Shown here in pieces: positions 1 to 8,793 of a DNA stretch of 64,000 nucleotides. A model generated the notes under the pieces. The model was not told the origin of the DNA, ran no database searches, and saw only the letters and a list, made by a program, of their open reading frames with translations. How positions within the stretch are numbered: the first letter of the stretch is position 1; each line of letters opens with the position of its first letter. Position numbers and translations under genes: made by a program. The DNA lies in the NCBI GenBank assembly GCA_045546975.1, contig JAZQDV010000008.1:62001-126000 (forward strand). Reading direction: 5' to 3'. Origin of the DNA: SIG480 sp045546975. GTDB lineage: Bacteria > Bacillota > Clostridia > Oscillospirales > JAAYXM01.

Positions 1-1
1 C

Positions 2-172
2 GGCGTAAGCAACCTCTCGATAACTATCTACACCATGGCAAAGAGAGGAATCAAACCCGAAATAAACGCACTTTCGACGATTATGTTTACGTTTATCTTC
101 ATAATACTTATAATAGCAAATGCAGGTGCCGTTAAAAAAGAAAAGGAAAAGAAAAGGGGTATGCGTATATGA
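2..172 (+). CDS. potC: PotC-like polyamine ABC transporter permease, C-terminal end only
   Basis: This is an open frame running in from the window edge, with 56 codons before a TGA. It encodes one hydrophobic segment (about residues 28-41 of the visible part) followed by a lysine-rich cytoplasmic tail. The preceding residues resemble the cytoplasmic end of a spermidine/putrescine permease of the PotC type. Its stop overlaps the start of the downstream potD by 4 bp (ATGA), the usual arrangement in potABCD operons. The name rests mainly on that neighbour because only the tail is visible. Confidence 0.7.
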   Translation, partial: GVSNLSITIYTMAKRGIKPEINALSTIMFTFIFIILIIANAGAVKKEKEKKRGMRI

Positions 173-1206
173 AAAAGATACTTGCACTTATTCTTGCATT
201 GACATTACTTGTTCTTCCGCTCACATCCTGCGGGGATGACAGGGAAGTTCTGAAGGTGTACAACTGGGGTGACTATATCGCTCCCGGAGTTATCGACGAT
301 TTTGAGGCGGAATACAACATCCGCGTTGTGTATGAAATGTTTGAAACAAACGAGGATATGTACACAAAAATCAAGAACTCAAACAACAAGTACGATGTTA
401 TCATCCCTTCTGACTATATGATAGAGCGAATGATTGCAGAGGATATGCTCGCAGAGATTGATATGGCGAATATCACAAACTACAGTGCAATCGATGATGA
501 GTATAAAAACCTTCCGTTTGACCCCGAAAACAAATTCTCTGTTCCGTACACTTGGGGAACTGTCGGTATCCTTTATAACAAAACTATGGTAAACGGTCCG
601 ATAGACAGCTGGTCCTCTCTCTGGGATGAGCAGTATAAGAACAACATCATTATGATGAACAGTCAGCGCGATGCTATTGGTATGACTCTCAAGTATCTCG
701 GATACAGCTTAAACGAGCTTGACCCGACGGCACTTGAGGCCGCAAAGGCAAAGCTCATTGAGCAGTCACCCCTTGTTCTCACCTGGGTTGTTGACGAGGT
801 AAAGGATAAGATGATAGGTGGCGAGGCAGCTCTCGCTCTCGTATATGCAGGCGATGCGGTTTACTGCAAGGGCGAAAACCCCGACCTTGAGTATGTAATC
901 CCGAAGGAAGGCTCAAACATCTTCTTTGACTCTATGTGCATCCCGAAGAACTGCGAAAACAAGGCCGCCGCAGAAAAGTTTATAGACTTTATGTGCCGTC
1001 CTGAAATCGCGGCGAGAAACGCAGAGTACATCGGCTACTCGTCACCGTCAACTCCTGCGCGCGAGCTTATGGGCGAGGCGGGAAAGGACCCGACAGCATA
1101 TCCTGACATCACAAAATATGACCTTGAGATTTTCTCCTCACTCGGCGATAAGACACAGATTTACGACGAGCTCTGGACGGAAATCAAAACCTCATTTGGT
1201 ATGTAA
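169..1206 (+). CDS. potD: Spermidine/putrescine-binding lipoprotein PotD
   Basis: This is the substrate-binding protein of a polyamine ABC importer, anchored outside the membrane. The 345-residue protein has a lipoprotein signal with lipobox LTSC (Cys21), followed by the family opening VYNWGDYI, the YEMFETNEDMY region and the PYTWGTVGILYNK motif of the bacterial extracellular solute-binding family 1/PotD group. Its length matches the family. It overlaps potC by 4 bp, and the ATPase PotA and permease PotB are presumably upstream outside the window. A strong terminator follows at 1213-1241, so this is the last gene of the operon. Confidence 0.93.
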   Translation: MKKILALILALTLLVLPLTSCGDDREVLKVYNWGDYIAPGVIDDFEAEYNIRVVYEMFETNEDMYTKIKNSNNKYDVIIPSDYMIERMIAEDMLAEIDMANITNYSAIDDEYKNLPFDPENKFSVPYTWGTVGILYNKTMVNGPIDSWSSLWDEQYKNNIIMMNSQRDAIGMTLKYLGYSLNELDPTALEAAKAKLIEQSPLVLTWVVDEVKDKMIGGEAALALVYAGDAVYCKGENPDLEYVIPKEGSNIFFDSMCIPKNCENKAAAEKFIDFMCRPEIAARNAEYIGYSSPSTPARELMGEAGKDPTAYPDITKYDLEIFSSLGDKTQIYDELWTEIKTSFGM

Positions 1207-1212
1207 AACTTG

Positions 1213-1241
1213 GCAGAGCGTTGTGACAACGCTCTGCTTTT
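1213..1241 (+). terminator. Intrinsic terminator after potD
   Basis: An 11-bp perfect stem (GCAGAGCGTTG / CAACGCTCTGC) with a TGA loop is followed by TTTTAT, directly downstream of the potD stop. Confidence 0.9.
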
Positions 1242-1244
1242 ATA

Positions 1245-1273
1245 TTGTCTTGTTTTCTTAAAAAAAGTATGAT
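1245..1273 (+). promoter_or_regulatory. Candidate sigma-A promoter for the comM-like gene
   Basis: TTGTCT (1245-1250), a 17-bp spacer and TATGAT (1268-1273), placed between the potD terminator and an AAAGGAGG ribosome site at 1305-1312. Confidence 0.55.
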
Positions 1274-1315
1274 AAAATTAAAAACAGATATAAGTTTCTG
1301 CCATAAAGGAGGTGT

Positions 1316-2830
1316 ATGAGGGTGCTATCGGAGATAAAAACATTCGGGCTTTCAGGTGATGCCGGGTGCGAAATCACCGCGGAATGCTTTCTCGCAGGCG
1401 GACTTCCGAGCTTTGACATTGTCGGACTTCCCGATGTTTCCGTAAAAGAGGCCCGCGACAGAGTAAGGGCGTCATTCAAGAACCTTTCATACGACTTTCC
1501 GCAACGCAGAGTTACGGTAAATCTCGCACCTGCAGACACACGAAAGGAAGGCGCCTCCTTTGACCTTCCGATTCTGCTGTCTATTCTCGCATCCTCCGGC
1601 AACATCCCGAAGCCCTCGGGTGATAGCGCATTTATCGGAGAGCTGTCCCTTGCAGGTGAGCTTCGTCCGTGCCGCGGCATTCTCTCAATGGCTCTTGCTG
1701 CACAAAAAGCAGGGGTTCGGCATCTATTTGTTCCGACAGACAATGCCCGCGAGGCGTCCCTTGCAGGAAACGGACTTTTGGTATACGGTGTAAAAAATGC
1801 ATCTGACATAATCGCGCACCTTAAGGGCGAGACAACGATGACCCCCGAAACACCGTGGGAACCGCCCTGCGACAACACAAAGGTACCCGACTTTTCCGAC
1901 GTCAAGGGTCAGGAAAACGTCAAGCGCGCGCTTGAAATTGCCGCAGCGGGAGGGCATAATATTCTTATGATAGGTCCTCCGGGCTCCGGAAAGAGCATGA
2001 TGGCGGAGAGACTGCCTTCAATCCTTCCCGATATGACGCGTGAGGAAAGCCTCAAAACAACGGAGCTTCACTCTATCTGCGGTCTTGTTTCAAACGAAAA
2101 CCCGCTTATTACAAGAAGGCCGTTCCGCGCGCCTCACCACACCACAAGTGCTATCGGAATCGCAGGCGGCGGAGCAAAACCGCACCCGGGCGAGATTTCC
2201 CTTGCACACAACGGCGTGCTCTTTCTCGACGAGCTCCCGGAGTTTCGCCGTGACGCACTTGAAATCCTGCGTCAGCCGATGGAGACGGGCGAGATTAAAA
2301 TTTCAAGAGTTTCAGGAAATGCGACATATCCTGCAGACTTTATGCTCGTCTGTGCGATGAACCCTTGCAAATGCGGATGGCACGGATACGAGGACAAGCA
2401 CGTTTGCACGTGCAGTGAGGCTTCAATCCGAAACTATATAGACAAAATTTCAGGACCGCTGCTCGATCGAATCGACATCCACGTTTCTGTCCCGAGCGTT
2501 ACGTATGACGATATGTCGGACAATACTCCGTCAGAACCGTCCTCAGTTATAAAGGAGAGAGTAAACCGAGCAAGAGAAAGAGCGCGGGCGCGAGGCGTTT
2601 TCTGTAACGCAGCGCTTTCAGCCAAGAAGCTTCACGAGATAATAGATTTAACCGATGAGGCAGAAGCACTGCTCCGCGCGGCATTTGACTCGCTCGGACT
2701 TACAGGCCGCTCATACGATAAGATTCTGAAACTTGCTATGACGATTTCAGATCTGGCAGAATCGGAGAGAATAGAAGCTTCGCACATAGCAGAAGCTATA
2801 CAGTACCGTTCTCTTGACAGAGAGGAGTAA
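1316..2830 (+). CDS. comM: YifB/ComM-family Mg-chelatase-like AAA ATPase
   Basis: A 504-residue protein with three recognisable parts: an N-terminal ChlI-like domain (about 1-170, including FDIVGLPD), an AAA+ Mg-chelatase core with Walker A GPPGSGKS (220-227) and a Walker B FLDELPEF, and a C-terminal Mg_chelatase domain. In naturally competent bacteria ComM is a helicase that promotes branch migration during DNA uptake recombination; in Clostridia the role is untested. ATG at 1316 is chosen because AAAGGAGG ends 3 bases upstream and the family starts near this point. The lipoprotein gene follows after 5 bp and is probably cotranscribed. Confidence 0.93.
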   Translation: MRVLSEIKTFGLSGDAGCEITAECFLAGGLPSFDIVGLPDVSVKEARDRVRASFKNLSYDFPQRRVTVNLAPADTRKEGASFDLPILLSILASSGNIPKPSGDSAFIGELSLAGELRPCRGILSMALAAQKAGVRHLFVPTDNAREASLAGNGLLVYGVKNASDIIAHLKGETTMTPETPWEPPCDNTKVPDFSDVKGQENVKRALEIAAAGGHNILMIGPPGSGKSMMAERLPSILPDMTREESLKTTELHSICGLVSNENPLITRRPFRAPHHTTSAIGIAGGGAKPHPGEISLAHNGVLFLDELPEFRRDALEILRQPMETGEIKISRVSGNATYPADFMLVCAMNPCKCGWHGYEDKHVCTCSEASIRNYIDKISGPLLDRIDIHVSVPSVTYDDMSDNTPSEPSSVIKERVNRARERARARGVFCNAALSAKKLHEIIDLTDEAEALLRAAFDSLGLTGRSYDKILKLAMTISDLAESERIEASHIAEAIQYRSLDREE

Positions 2831-2835
2831 AGAAA

Positions 2836-3783
2836 ATGAAGAAAATTATATCTTTTGTCCTTATGCTCTTGATGCTCTCACTTCTTGTGGCTTGTGCCCC
2901 TGATGCTGAGGACTATATTTCAGGTACGGAGTTTGAAATTCCCGAATTCCAGACAGACACCTTTGCCAAATTCCAGAACAAAAATCACGGAATCATCATC
3001 GAATACCCCGAAAGGCTGCAAAGGCTTGGAAACTTTGACCTTGACGGATATATCTGTTTTGAGGAAAACGATGTTTCTCTCCGCGTTTACATCCCTGACA
3101 CCGATACCGAAACTATTATGTCGGTCGAAGAATACGCAACGCGCATTCTTAAATTCCCCGTAACTGCCGAATCCGAGAATATTAAATACGGCAAATCTAC
3201 AGGCTACAAGGCAGTTCTTCGCAAAGACGGAGACGCCACGGTCGAATTCATCGTCAAGGGAGTTGACGGTTTCTACCGTTTCTCTTACACTTGCCTTGAA
3301 AGTAATTTTGAAAAGAAGACAGAAGAGTGGGAAGAAATCTTTGCTACCATACGCATTGATGACGGCGTTTACAACAAGCTCGGTAGAATGGCCTATCTCT
3401 ACAAAGAGCTTTTGGAATATGCAACCTCTATGCAGTATGTAACCGATGCAAACTACGCAAATCACTGCCTTAATAACTTTGAAATCTCAAGCGACCCACA
3501 AAACAAAACAGATGCCCTTAACACATACAAAAATATCAAGGAGGAGCTCAACCTCATACTCAACTATGAGCGCGATGAAAGTGAGCCTTATGGTGAATTC
3601 TGGGAAAGGGTTATATCCGAAACAGAAAAAATGATTGCTGTCTGTGACGAGGCAATTGCCGCGATAGAGCGTGGCGATACATGGGAAGCACAGAAGCTCG
3701 CACGAATCTCTGTAACCTACGAGCTTTCTGATGTGTCATCGAAATTCCTTTCAATTATAAATGCAGAGATTGCAGAATACTAA
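2836..3783 (+). CDS. Putative secreted lipoprotein of unknown function
   Basis: A 315-residue protein with an N-terminal hydrophobic stretch ending in LVAC, so Cys20 is the expected lipidated residue. The mature part is acidic and mixed in structure. Residues about 40-170 read like a small beta-rich domain, and the C-terminal half is helical with many Glu and Lys residues. I do not recognise a family. It starts 5 bp after comM and ends at a bidirectional terminator, so it is the last gene of a two-gene unit. A surface or sensing role is only a guess from the anchor. Confidence 0.75.
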   Translation: MKKIISFVLMLLMLSLLVACAPDAEDYISGTEFEIPEFQTDTFAKFQNKNHGIIIEYPERLQRLGNFDLDGYICFEENDVSLRVYIPDTDTETIMSVEEYATRILKFPVTAESENIKYGKSTGYKAVLRKDGDATVEFIVKGVDGFYRFSYTCLESNFEKKTEEWEEIFATIRIDDGVYNKLGRMAYLYKELLEYATSMQYVTDANYANHCLNNFEISSDPQNKTDALNTYKNIKEELNLILNYERDESEPYGEFWERVISETEKMIAVCDEAIAAIERGDTWEAQKLARISVTYELSDVSSKFLSIINAEIAEY

Positions 3784-3796
3784 TGCATAAAACAAA

Positions 3797-3828
3797 AACC
3801 CCGATAGCTTTTGCTATCGGGGTTTTTT
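3797..3828. terminator. Bidirectional terminator between the lipoprotein gene and the hydrogenase operon
   Basis: A 10-bp stem (CCCCGATAGC / GCTATCGGGG) with a TTTT loop, an A-run on the left and a T6 run on the right. It can end the lipoprotein transcript on the plus strand and the hydrogenase transcript on the minus strand. Confidence 0.9.
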
Positions 3829-3838
3829 ATTTCTTTTT

Positions 3839-4588
3839 CTACTTTACTTCACCCATTGAAAGAACCTTTTTCGGGCAGGATGTAACGCAGATGCCACACT
3901 TTGTGCAGGCTTCACGGTTAATCTCCCACGTCTTATTCGCACGGTCAACGGTGATAGCCTCACTCGGGCATTTTTTTGCGCAGAGCGTGCAATATACACA
4001 ACCCTCGCCAAGAACTACGCCCTCGTCTCCTCCGGCTTCAAAGTCAAGGCATTTCTTCGGGCACTTGCCGATACAGAGTCCGCACTTTACGCACTTTTCT
4101 TCATCGACAACCCATGACTTGTTCGCACGGTCAACGGTAATAGCACCCTCGGGACAGTTCTTTGCACAGAGTCCGCAGAAGATGCAGGCATCTGTAATTG
4201 CAAGCTTGCCCGTGACCTTTGCCTTAAAGCGTGTTCCGCGTGAAATGAGGTCAAGAGGGTCGGTTGCTACCATGTGATAGTCACCCGTGAGCTCGATAGC
4301 CTTTGTTGTGCAGAAGTCCTGACACATTCCGCAGAAGGTGCAGGAGGTGAGGTCAAACTCATAGGTGATGTTCTCACCACCCTCGACTTCTTCAGTCTTA
4401 CGTGTTATCGCCTCAGGTGAGCAAACCTTGATGCACATTCCGCAGTTTACGCACTTGTCGGCATAATATGCGATTCTCCCGCGGTAATTAGGCTTTGCTT
4501 CGACATTTACCTTCGGAAAGTTAACTGTGCTCGGCTTTGAAAAGAGGTTAGCTATTGCTTCCTTTAAGAACGGGAATGAGAATTTCAT
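3839..4588 (-). CDS. Polyferredoxin subunit of the membrane-bound hydrogenase (six 4Fe-4S motifs)
   Basis: The protein has 249 residues and six CxxCxxCxxxC motifs (first Cys at 46, 83, 135, 166, 197 and 228), enough for six [4Fe-4S] clusters. It replaces the two-cluster NuoI/MbhN/EchF subunit that normally wires ferredoxin to the hydrogenase small subunit. The stretches around 151-166 and 214-228 are near repeats (both contain TVDRANK followed by W), suggesting growth by duplication of a ferredoxin module. No signal peptide or membrane span is seen, so it should lie on the cytoplasmic face. It overlaps the small-subunit gene by 4 bp and is the last gene of the cluster. Electron entry from ferredoxin is inferred from the family. 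Confidence 0.88.
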   Translation of the reverse strand: MKFSFPFLKEAIANLFSKPSTVNFPKVNVEAKPNYRGRIAYYADKCVNCGMCIKVCSPEAITRKTEEVEGGENITYEFDLTSCTFCGMCQDFCTTKAIELTGDYHMVATDPLDLISRGTRFKAKVTGKLAITDACIFCGLCAKNCPEGAITVDRANKSWVVDEEKCVKCGLCIGKCPKKCLDFEAGGDEGVVLGEGCVYCTLCAKKCPSEAITVDRANKTWEINREACTKCGICVTSCPKKVLSMGEVK

Positions 4589-5031
4589 TTGTTCATTGCC
4601 TCCCTCTTCTCCTTGAGTATTTCGGCGGCCTTATAAAGACCTTCGATTATCGCTTCAGGCTTCGGTGTGCAGCCTGCGATTGAAACGTCAACGTGTGTAT
4701 AGTTTTCAAGCGGTCCCTCTACCGAGTAGCTACCCTTGAAAACATTACATGAACGCGGGCAGGAACCGATGGAAACAACACATTTCGGCTCGGGAACCTG
4801 CTCAAGTGTACGGATAAGTCTTTCCTTTGACTGGCTCGTGATAGGTCCGGACACAACAACGATATCGGCATGTCTCGGAGTTCCTGCGAGCTTAAAGCCA
4901 AAGCGTTCAGCGTCGTATCTCGGTGTGAGAACTGCGACAAGCTCAATGTCACAACCGTTGCAGGAGCCTGTGTTTATATGGTAAATCCACGGGGATTTAG
5001 CCATGCTTTTTGCAATTATCTTCTTAAACAT
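4585..5031 (-). CDS. [NiFe] hydrogenase small subunit, NuoB/MbhJ-like
   Basis: A 148-residue protein of the complex I 20-kDa (NuoB) family, which carries the proximal [4Fe-4S] cluster next to the catalytic site in group 4 hydrogenases. Visible ligands are C24xxC27, a Cys at 91 (or 95) in SIGSCPRSC, and C121 in AGCTPKPEAI. The start at 5031 has GGAGG seven bases upstream. It overlaps the polyferredoxin gene by 4 bp and follows the NuoH-like gene by 11 bp, so the three are one transcription unit. It acts at the cytoplasmic side of the membrane with the large subunit encoded at 11580-12662. Confidence 0.92.
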   Translation of the reverse strand: MFKKIIAKSMAKSPWIYHINTGSCNGCDIELVAVLTPRYDAERFGFKLAGTPRHADIVVVSGPITSQSKERLIRTLEQVPEPKCVVSIGSCPRSCNVFKGSYSVEGPLENYTHVDVSIAGCTPKPEAIIEGLYKAAEILKEKREAMNK

Positions 5032-5042
5032 ATCAAATCCTC

Positions 5043-6005
5043 CTACAGATTACACCAAACAAGAATAAGGCTTATTGCGGCGAGAGCCGTAACAACTGTC
5101 CAGTAGAACTTGAAGAGATGCTCGATTTTGAGTCTTGCCGTAATCGCGTGGATAAGCGTCATACAAAGAACTGTAAGAGCTATGCAGATTGCGACGAGAA
5201 CGAGAACATTCAGAGCAATATACCCTGTATTTATTCCGCCAAAGAAGAGCACTGTAAACAGCGCAGTCATAACAAACATCTTGACTGCCGTGTTAAGCTT
5301 GAAAACCGCGAGCGGTGCGCCGCTGTATTCAACAAGCGGACCTTCGCAGATTTCAGTCTCAGCTTCAGCGACGTCAAACGGCTGAGTTCCTACTTCAGCA
5401 GGAATAACAAGAAGCATCGCGATTGCGGCAGGGATAAGTGCCCAATGAGTGATGAGGCTTCCTGAATTTACCTGCCACGATGTGATCTCCGAAAGCGAGA
5501 AGCAGAGCGGTCCGCCACCTACCTTGCGTGCTATGGCAAGGAATACGATAACAAGCGGAAGCTCGTATGCCATCATAGTTACCATCTCACGCGAAATACC
5601 GATGCCTGCATACGGTGAGCCCGATGATGAACCGCCGATGATGAGTGCAACGGCAGGAATCGTGAGAAGGTAGAGAATAATGATGAGGTCTGCGTTTGTC
5701 TTGAACGGACTGTAGCCGAAAATCGGAATGAAGAGCATCATTACGACAAGGCTTACAAATCCGATTACGGGAGCCGCGAGAAATGCCTTGCGGTGTGCAG
5801 CCTCGGGAATGATTGTCTCCTTACCCATAAGCTTGAAGAAATCATAGAACGGCTGGATGACAGGCGGGCCCTTACGCTTCTGCATACGCGCAAGGATTTT
5901 TCTGTCAATACCTGCGAGCAAAAGTCCCACTATCGATACGAAGATAAGTCCCGGGAATACGAGAACGGAAAACGCGTTTTTGAGAACATTAAATATAATT
6001 TCCAT
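5043..6005 (-). CDS. Hydrogenase membrane anchor, NuoH/MbhM/EchB-like
   Basis: The product is about 320 residues with eight or so hydrophobic helices, and belongs to the respiratory-chain NADH dehydrogenase subunit 1 family. This subunit anchors the hydrogenase module and shapes the path coupling electron transfer to ion movement. Family-like parts are KRKGPPVIQPFYDFFKL near residue 45 and the EAETEICEGPLVEYSG loop, with its acidic residues, near residue 210. The reading frame is open to a GTG at 6017. I chose ATG 6005; a GTG at 6011 lies six bases from AGGTGA and is also possible. Confidence 0.9.
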   Translation of the reverse strand: MEIIFNVLKNAFSVLVFPGLIFVSIVGLLLAGIDRKILARMQKRKGPPVIQPFYDFFKLMGKETIIPEAAHRKAFLAAPVIGFVSLVVMMLFIPIFGYSPFKTNADLIIILYLLTIPAVALIIGGSSSGSPYAGIGISREMVTMMAYELPLVIVFLAIARKVGGGPLCFSLSEITSWQVNSGSLITHWALIPAAIAMLLVIPAEVGTQPFDVAEAETEICEGPLVEYSGAPLAVFKLNTAVKMFVMTALFTVLFFGGINTGYIALNVLVLVAICIALTVLCMTLIHAITARLKIEHLFKFYWTVVTALAAISLILVWCNL

Positions 6006-6026
6006 ATCCACTTTCACTCACCTGCC

Positions 6027-7946
6027 TTATCTTACAAATATAAACATGAACAATGAGATTATTGCAGTTGCCGCAACAACCCATATTGCATAGTCATTTA
6101 CAACGCCTGAATGTGCGCCCTGGATAACCTTAAAGTATCCCTTGAAGTCGTGCTTGAATCCCCAGAAGAGGTCAGAACCGCCCACGTGTGAGTGTGTGCT
6201 CTTTTCTCCGCCGAAGAAGGTAGCATACTTTCCGTCGGTTTCTTCTGCCTTGTTTTCAAGTACTTTTCCGCGTGAGCTTTCTCCCGTGAGGATAACAAAG
6301 CAAACGGCGACGAGGATTATACCGAAGAGGATGAGCCACAAAATCGGGTTCCAGAGGCCCTCGACTTCTGTTACGGGAGCGACGTAGGAAATACCCTTTG
6401 ACATCGAATATCCGTCACCCATCATAGCGTCGATGTACTTTGTAACATCAAATGCCGCAGTCGTTGCGGGAGCGAGAAGGTACTTTGAAACGAAGTTGTA
6501 GAATACACCCGAGAGAATGCAAAGTCCTGCCATAATCCACATCGGGAGTCGCATAAGGAACGGGACTTCCTTTGTTTCCTTCAAGTGGTCGGGAAGCTGA
6601 CCGAAGAACACTGCCTGAGTTACCTTGATGAAGGACGCAAGTGTCATAACAGAAACGACGAGCGCAACGATTGTTGCAAATGCATAGCCGAAGTTACCTG
6701 TTTCCGTTGCCTTCTGGAAGGTCGACTGATAAATCATCCACTTTGATGCAAAGCCGTTAAACGGCGGAATTCCCGAAATCGAGAACGCACCGATAAGGAA
6801 GCAGATTGTGGTTTTCGGCATACGCTTTGAAAGTCCGCCGAGACGGTCAAGGTCACAGGTTCCCGTAGCGTAGAGCACAGCACCTGCGCAAAGGAAGAGA
6901 AGACCTTTGAACAGTGTGTGGTTCATCGCATGGAAAAGACCGCTTGAAAGACCAAGTGCTGTACCAAGACCGACAGCTGTTATAACATAGCCTATCTGCG
7001 AGATACTGTGGAAAGCGAGAAGCCTTTTGAAGTTGTGCTGTGCAAGGGCCATCGTAACACCGATAAACATCGTTACCGTGCCAAACGTTACGAGAAGGAT
7101 GTTCATTGCAGGGATATCCATAGCACGGAAGATAATGTACGTGAGCCTTATCATTCCGTAGACACCCGCCTTGTTTACCATACCCGAGAAGAGCATTGAA
7201 ACGCTTGTCGGAGCTGCCATATATGAATCCGCAGCAGGAGCGTGGAACGGCACTATGTATGACTTTACGCCAAAGCCTGCAAACATAAGTGCAAAGGCAA
7301 GTGTTGTAACAGGAGTATAGCCTGTTGAAAGTACAGCGGAAAGCTGCGCCATATTGAGCGTGTGGCACTGGGCATACAAAAGCGCAATACCCGCAAGTGT
7401 GAGCGATGAGCCGACAGAGCCGATTATGAGATACTTAAAGCTTGCCTCAAGCGCCCCGAAGGTGCGGTTGCGGAATGCTGTAAGTGCAACGGCCGCAAAG
7501 GTCATAATCTCTATCATGACAAACATATTGAATATGTCGCCCGTGAGCACAAGACCGAGGACCGCGCCCGAAAGCATAAGATAGAGCGTGTAGTAGTGAC
7601 CGAGGTGGTGGTCACGGCTCATATATTTTACAGAGTAAATTCCCGAAAGGAGGACGGTCGTTACAACCAGAAGCGCGAAGAAGAGGTTAAGCGCATCGAT
7701 TTCATAGCCGATACCGATAGCATAGCCTGCAACAGGCTCCCAGTTACCCATCCAATAGGAAATTATGTTGCCGTCAATAAATACGGGCTTGATAAGTGCT
7801 GCGATAAGTACAAATGCACCACATGCTGCAAAAAGCGCGATGGAGTTTCTAATGTACTTATTCTTTGCGCCGAAAATCTCAACAAGGAAGGCGCAGAGGA
7901 AGAGTCCCATAACTGCGATTACGGGGAAATGCGATACAATATTCAT
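6027..7946 (-). CDS. Antiporter-like ion-translocating subunit, MrpD/NuoN/MbhH-like, with a C-terminal extension
   Basis: A 639-residue polytopic membrane protein of the proton-conducting antiporter family, with the expected core: an acidic residue in a helix near MVMIEIMTF, a Lys-bearing helix region and the FHAMNHTLFKGLLFL motif. MrpD-type subunits usually have about 500 residues. The extra C-terminal part holds a hydrophobic segment, a polar stretch and a last transmembrane helix. In archaeal Mbh a separate small protein, MbhI, provides such an element between the antiporter and hydrogenase modules, so fusion of MbhH and MbhI is my inference. The TAATG junction with the mrpC-like gene shows translational coupling. 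Confidence 0.88.
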   Translation of the reverse strand: MNIVSHFPVIAVMGLFLCAFLVEIFGAKNKYIRNSIALFAACGAFVLIAALIKPVFIDGNIISYWMGNWEPVAGYAIGIGYEIDALNLFFALLVVTTVLLSGIYSVKYMSRDHHLGHYYTLYLMLSGAVLGLVLTGDIFNMFVMIEIMTFAAVALTAFRNRTFGALEASFKYLIIGSVGSSLTLAGIALLYAQCHTLNMAQLSAVLSTGYTPVTTLAFALMFAGFGVKSYIVPFHAPAADSYMAAPTSVSMLFSGMVNKAGVYGMIRLTYIIFRAMDIPAMNILLVTFGTVTMFIGVTMALAQHNFKRLLAFHSISQIGYVITAVGLGTALGLSSGLFHAMNHTLFKGLLFLCAGAVLYATGTCDLDRLGGLSKRMPKTTICFLIGAFSISGIPPFNGFASKWMIYQSTFQKATETGNFGYAFATIVALVVSVMTLASFIKVTQAVFFGQLPDHLKETKEVPFLMRLPMWIMAGLCILSGVFYNFVSKYLLAPATTAAFDVTKYIDAMMGDGYSMSKGISYVAPVTEVEGLWNPILWLILFGIILVAVCFVILTGESSRGKVLENKAEETDGKYATFFGGEKSTHSHVGGSDLFWGFKHDFKGYFKVIQGAHSGVVNDYAIWVVAATAIISLFMFIFVR

Positions 7947-8305
7947 TATCCGCGAATCCTCCTTATCTCGTCAGCATTTACTGTCTTGTACTTGCGATAA
8001 AGCATAATTACAAGAGAGAGAGCCATAGCTGTTACACAGGCACCGATAACGATTGAAGTGAGTGTGAGTGCCTGCGGAACGGGGTCTACAAACCACTTTG
8101 ACCAGTTCATATTGACAAAATCAGATGCCGTGAAGATAGGCGCGGTACCGCCGTCATTCCATCCGATGCTCACAATGAGAAGGTTTACGCCATAGTCGAT
8201 AATGCCAAGGCCCAAAACGATTTTGATGAGGTTTTTCTTTGTGCAGATGGTGTAAAGCCCGAGTACGATGAGAAAAACCGAAACCATATAATTTTCAAGA
8301 ATCAT
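7946..8305 (-). CDS. Antiporter subunit MrpC/NuoK/MbhG-like
   Basis: A 119-residue protein with three hydrophobic helices of the MnhC/NuoK family, including the start pattern LENYMVSVFLIVLGLYTI and the GLGIIDYGVNLL helix. In Mrp-type antiporters and in complex I this subunit packs against the large antiporter-like subunit and contributes to the ion channel. It is coupled to both neighbours by one-base stop/start overlaps (TAATG). Confidence 0.9.
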   Translation of the reverse strand: MILENYMVSVFLIVLGLYTICTKKNLIKIVLGLGIIDYGVNLLIVSIGWNDGGTAPIFTASDFVNMNWSKWFVDPVPQALTLTSIVIGACVTAMALSLVIMLYRKYKTVNADEIRRIRG

Positions 8306-8793
8306 TATATTTCTCCCTCCTCATCGTCGAATTCGTCATTTGCATCCTCAGGTGCGAGGATGCTCATAAGGAGCATAAGAAGGAATCCTACGCCCGTGAG
8401 TACCTTAAAGCCTACCGAATATCCCATAAAGGTAATTGTACCTGCGGATATAAGGTCTCCGACCGCACCGTTATCAAAGAATACGTTACGGCAGAAGTTA
8501 GCGCCGAGGAAAAGACCGCAGAGTGCAAAAAGAACATAAAGCGTTGCGCCAAGCGCCTCGCCTACGCGAAGAACTTCGGTGTTTATTGCATTTTTTGCTA
8601 CGTTGTAACCGTAGCCGAGATAAAGGAGCACTGCAGCAGATGCTACCATAACTCCGCCCTGGAAGCCACCGCCCGGGCTGACGGTTCCAAACAGGATGAT
8701 GTAGATGCCGAAAACAATCGCAAAGGGGAGCAGCATATCCGCACCGCACTTTATAACGATATTCTTTTCAGTTATGCCTTTTTTGAATTTCAT
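8305..8793 (-). CDS. Antiporter subunit MrpB/MbhF-like
   Basis: A 162-residue membrane protein with four hydrophobic helices of the MnhB family. The diagnostic stretch is GTVSPGGGFQGGVMVASA near residues 46-63. MrpB/MbhF belongs to the part of Mrp-type complexes that carries out Na+/H+ exchange. It overlaps the genes on both sides by one base, so it is made in step with them. The C-terminal tail is acidic (DDEEGEI) and probably cytoplasmic. Confidence 0.9.
   Translation of the reverse strand: MKFKKGITEKNIVIKCGADMLLPFAIVFGIYIILFGTVSPGGGFQGGVMVASAAVLLYLGYGYNVAKNAINTEVLRVGEALGATLYVLFALCGLFLGANFCRNVFFDNGAVGDLISAGTITFMGYSVGFKVLTGVGFLLMLLMSILAPEDANDEFDDEEGEI

Noticed and set aside
3783..4277. Open frame of 164 codons on the plus strand opposite the polyferredoxin gene
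   Set aside because: It is the mirror of the Cys-rich gene, is made of His, Phe and Ser repeats and begins in the bidirectional terminator.
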